Shown: in pieces, positions 4,763 through 5,730 of the stretch
Layout of the letters: each line of letters opens with the position of its first letter
Numbering within the stretch: the first letter of the stretch is position 1
Assembly (NCBI GenBank): GCA_021785095.1
Contig: JAJYGM010000284.1
Location: 1 to 5,730, forward strand
Length of the DNA stretch: 5,730 bases
Reading direction: 5' to 3'
Origin: Actinomycetes bacterium
GTDB taxonomy: Bacteria > Actinomycetota > Acidimicrobiia > Acidimicrobiales > Bog-793
The notes under the pieces: generated by a model
Seen by the model: the letters and a program-made list of their open reading frames with translations, nothing else
The model's database searches: none
Told to the model about the DNA's origin: nothing
Program-made: the position numbers and the translations under genes

Positions 4763-5730
4763 TGTTCTCGGTCGGCAAGCTCGTGCCGGGTGCCGAGGGC
4801 TACTACGTCCAGAGCGTCGCCCGGGGCGCCGAGGAGTACTACACCGGCTCGGGCGAGGCTCCTGGCTACTGGACTGGCGAAGGGGCGAAGGCTATGGGGT
4901 TGGAAGGCCGCGTCGACCCCGACTACCTCCACGCGGTTCTCTCCGGGTCCCATCCCCTGACCGGCGAAACCCTAGCCGGTACCCAACCCGCCAAAAAAGT
5001 CGCCGGCTTCGACCTCACCTTCTCCGCCCCCAAATCGGTCAGCCTCCTCTACGGGCTGACCACCGAGGAGATCGCCGAGGCCGTGCGCGACGCTCACGAC
5101 GAAGCGGTCGCCGCTGGGTTGGGTTACCTCCAAGACCACGCTCTCCATGCTCGCCGGGGCCACGGTGGTGCCGAGCTCGTGGCGACAGACGGGTTCATCG
5201 CCGCGGCATTTCGCCACCGCACTTCCCGAGCCGGCGACCCCCAGCTCCACACCCACGTCCTCGTCGCCAACCTCGTCCACGGGGCCGATGCCAGATGGTC
5301 GGCGCCGTGGGCTCGCCTCCTCTACACCCACGGCCGCACGGCGAGCTTCGTCTACCAGGCGGTGCTGCGCCGGGAGCTCGCCCACCGACTCGGCGTCTCC
5401 TTCACCGCCGTCGTGGACGGCATTGCCGAGGTGGCCGGAGTCGACCGGGAGTTCATGCGCGCCTTCTCCACCCGCCGCAACCAGATCGAGGCGCGCTTGG
5501 CCAACCTCGGGCTCGACTCGGCAAAGGCAGCTCAGGTCGCGGCTTTAGAGACCCGCGCCCCCAAGACGATGTCCACCCTTCAGACGCTTCCGGACTCTCG
5601 CATGCCGCCGGAGCCGGGAAAAGGGGACGGTGCGGTCGTTACTCTCGCCGAAACCTGGCGCACCCGCGCGCTGAAGCTCGGCCACGATCCCGACCGGCTC
5701 ATCGCCCTCACCGGACCGGCACGCAACATC
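4762..5730 (+). CDS. MobF (TrwC-type) conjugative relaxase, N-terminal part (3' end outside window)
   Basis: The frame is open from ATG 4762 to the window edge, 323 residues. Relaxases of this family nick oriT, stay covalently bound to the 5' end through a tyrosine, and pilot the strand into the recipient. The catalytic domain is clear from its match to R388 TrwC: tyrosine pairs Y14-Y15 and Y26-Y27, the strand FDLTFSAPKSVSLLYGL (83-99), and the metal-binding histidines H152, H163 and H165 in FRHRTSR...DPQLHTHVLVAN. 'FSTRRNQIEARL' (235-246) also aligns to TrwC. The C-terminal helicase domain usual for the family would begin near the window end and is not seen. Between TRAPK (264-268) and LAETW (295-299) there are about 20 more residues than in TrwC; this stretch contains PDSRMPPEPGKG (277-288), encoded by a copy of the repeat at 390-498. 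Base composition is very high in GC (87 of 120 G/C in 5161-5220 plus 5281-5340). Confidence 0.95.
   Translation, partial: MFSVGKLVPGAEGYYVQSVARGAEEYYTGSGEAPGYWTGEGAKAMGLEGRVDPDYLHAVLSGSHPLTGETLAGTQPAKKVAGFDLTFSAPKSVSLLYGLTTEEIAEAVRDAHDEAVAAGLGYLQDHALHARRGHGGAELVATDGFIAAAFRHRTSRAGDPQLHTHVLVANLVHGADARWSAPWARLLYTHGRTASFVYQAVLRRELAHRLGVSFTAVVDGIAEVAGVDREFMRAFSTRRNQIEARLANLGLDSAKAAQVAALETRAPKTMSTLQTLPDSRMPPEPGKGDGAVVTLAETWRTRALKLGHDPDRLIALTGPARNI
5590..5626 (+). repeat. Dispersed copy of the 24-bp repeat unit and its 3' flank, inside the relaxase gene
   Basis: Compared with 462-498 (the fourth tandem unit plus CCGGGAAAAGGGG), 31 of 37 positions agree without gaps. The ends are exact: CCGGACT at the left, and AGCCGGGAAAAGGGG at the right. 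Mismatches are limited to a block of four (5597-5600) and two single bases (5608 and 5611). Both copies are read in the same frame relative to the repeat: PDSRMPPEPGKG here, PDCNMPAQPGKG there. The similarity is too long and too exact at its ends to be chance; the origin of the repeat is unknown. Confidence 0.8.

Noticed and set aside
5560..5640. Frameshift or disruption of the relaxase by the repeat copy
   Set aside because: The frame stays open on both sides, and TRAPK and LAETWRTRALKLG align to TrwC-like flanks, so the extra residues are in frame.

Overview
The window is high-GC DNA, most likely from an actinobacterium. Supporting signs are strong G/C at third codon positions, GTG starts, few Shine-Dalgarno sites, and an excisionase-like gene coupled to a MobF relaxase gene. 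The base composition, the gene order and the relaxase suggest an integrative or plasmid-borne conjugative element carrying a metal-resistance cargo. No species can be named from sequence reading alone.

Layout. Positions 3-386 hold the 3' end of a plus-strand gene for a Ser/Thr-rich, beta-rich, probably exported protein. Right after its stop codon are four tandem 24-bp repeats (390-485) and a short hairpin (488-510). A compact minus-strand operon then runs from 3874 down to 586: an ArsR/SmtB-family metal sensor, a 730-aa P1B-type heavy-metal ATPase, and a membrane-anchored protein with histidine clusters. Its junctions overlap (ATGA and TGATG). A 612-bp gene-free region (3875-4486) separates the operon from the divergent mobilisation genes. 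Near the ArsR start it has a palindrome that could be the operator. Its other half has at least eleven copies of a GGGGAC-type motif in both orientations, partly at 12-bp spacing, with several perfect hairpins. The plus-strand genes that follow are a 91-aa HTH protein (4487-4762) and a TrwC/MobF relaxase (4762 to the window end, incomplete), coupled by TGATG.

How it fits together. The likely reading is that the sensor represses the operon until metal enters the cell, the ATPase exports the ion, and the anchored His-rich protein handles metal outside the membrane. The relaxase and small HTH protein would mobilise the element from an origin in the motif-rich gap.

Most worth a second look: (1) a copy of the intergenic repeat, matching at 31 of 37 positions, lies in frame inside the relaxase gene where the protein appears to have about 20 extra residues relative to TrwC; (2) the ATPase has CSC instead of CPC in its transport helix, and NEG in the last helix; (3) the motif array upstream of the HTH and relaxase genes resembles an uncharacterised origin.
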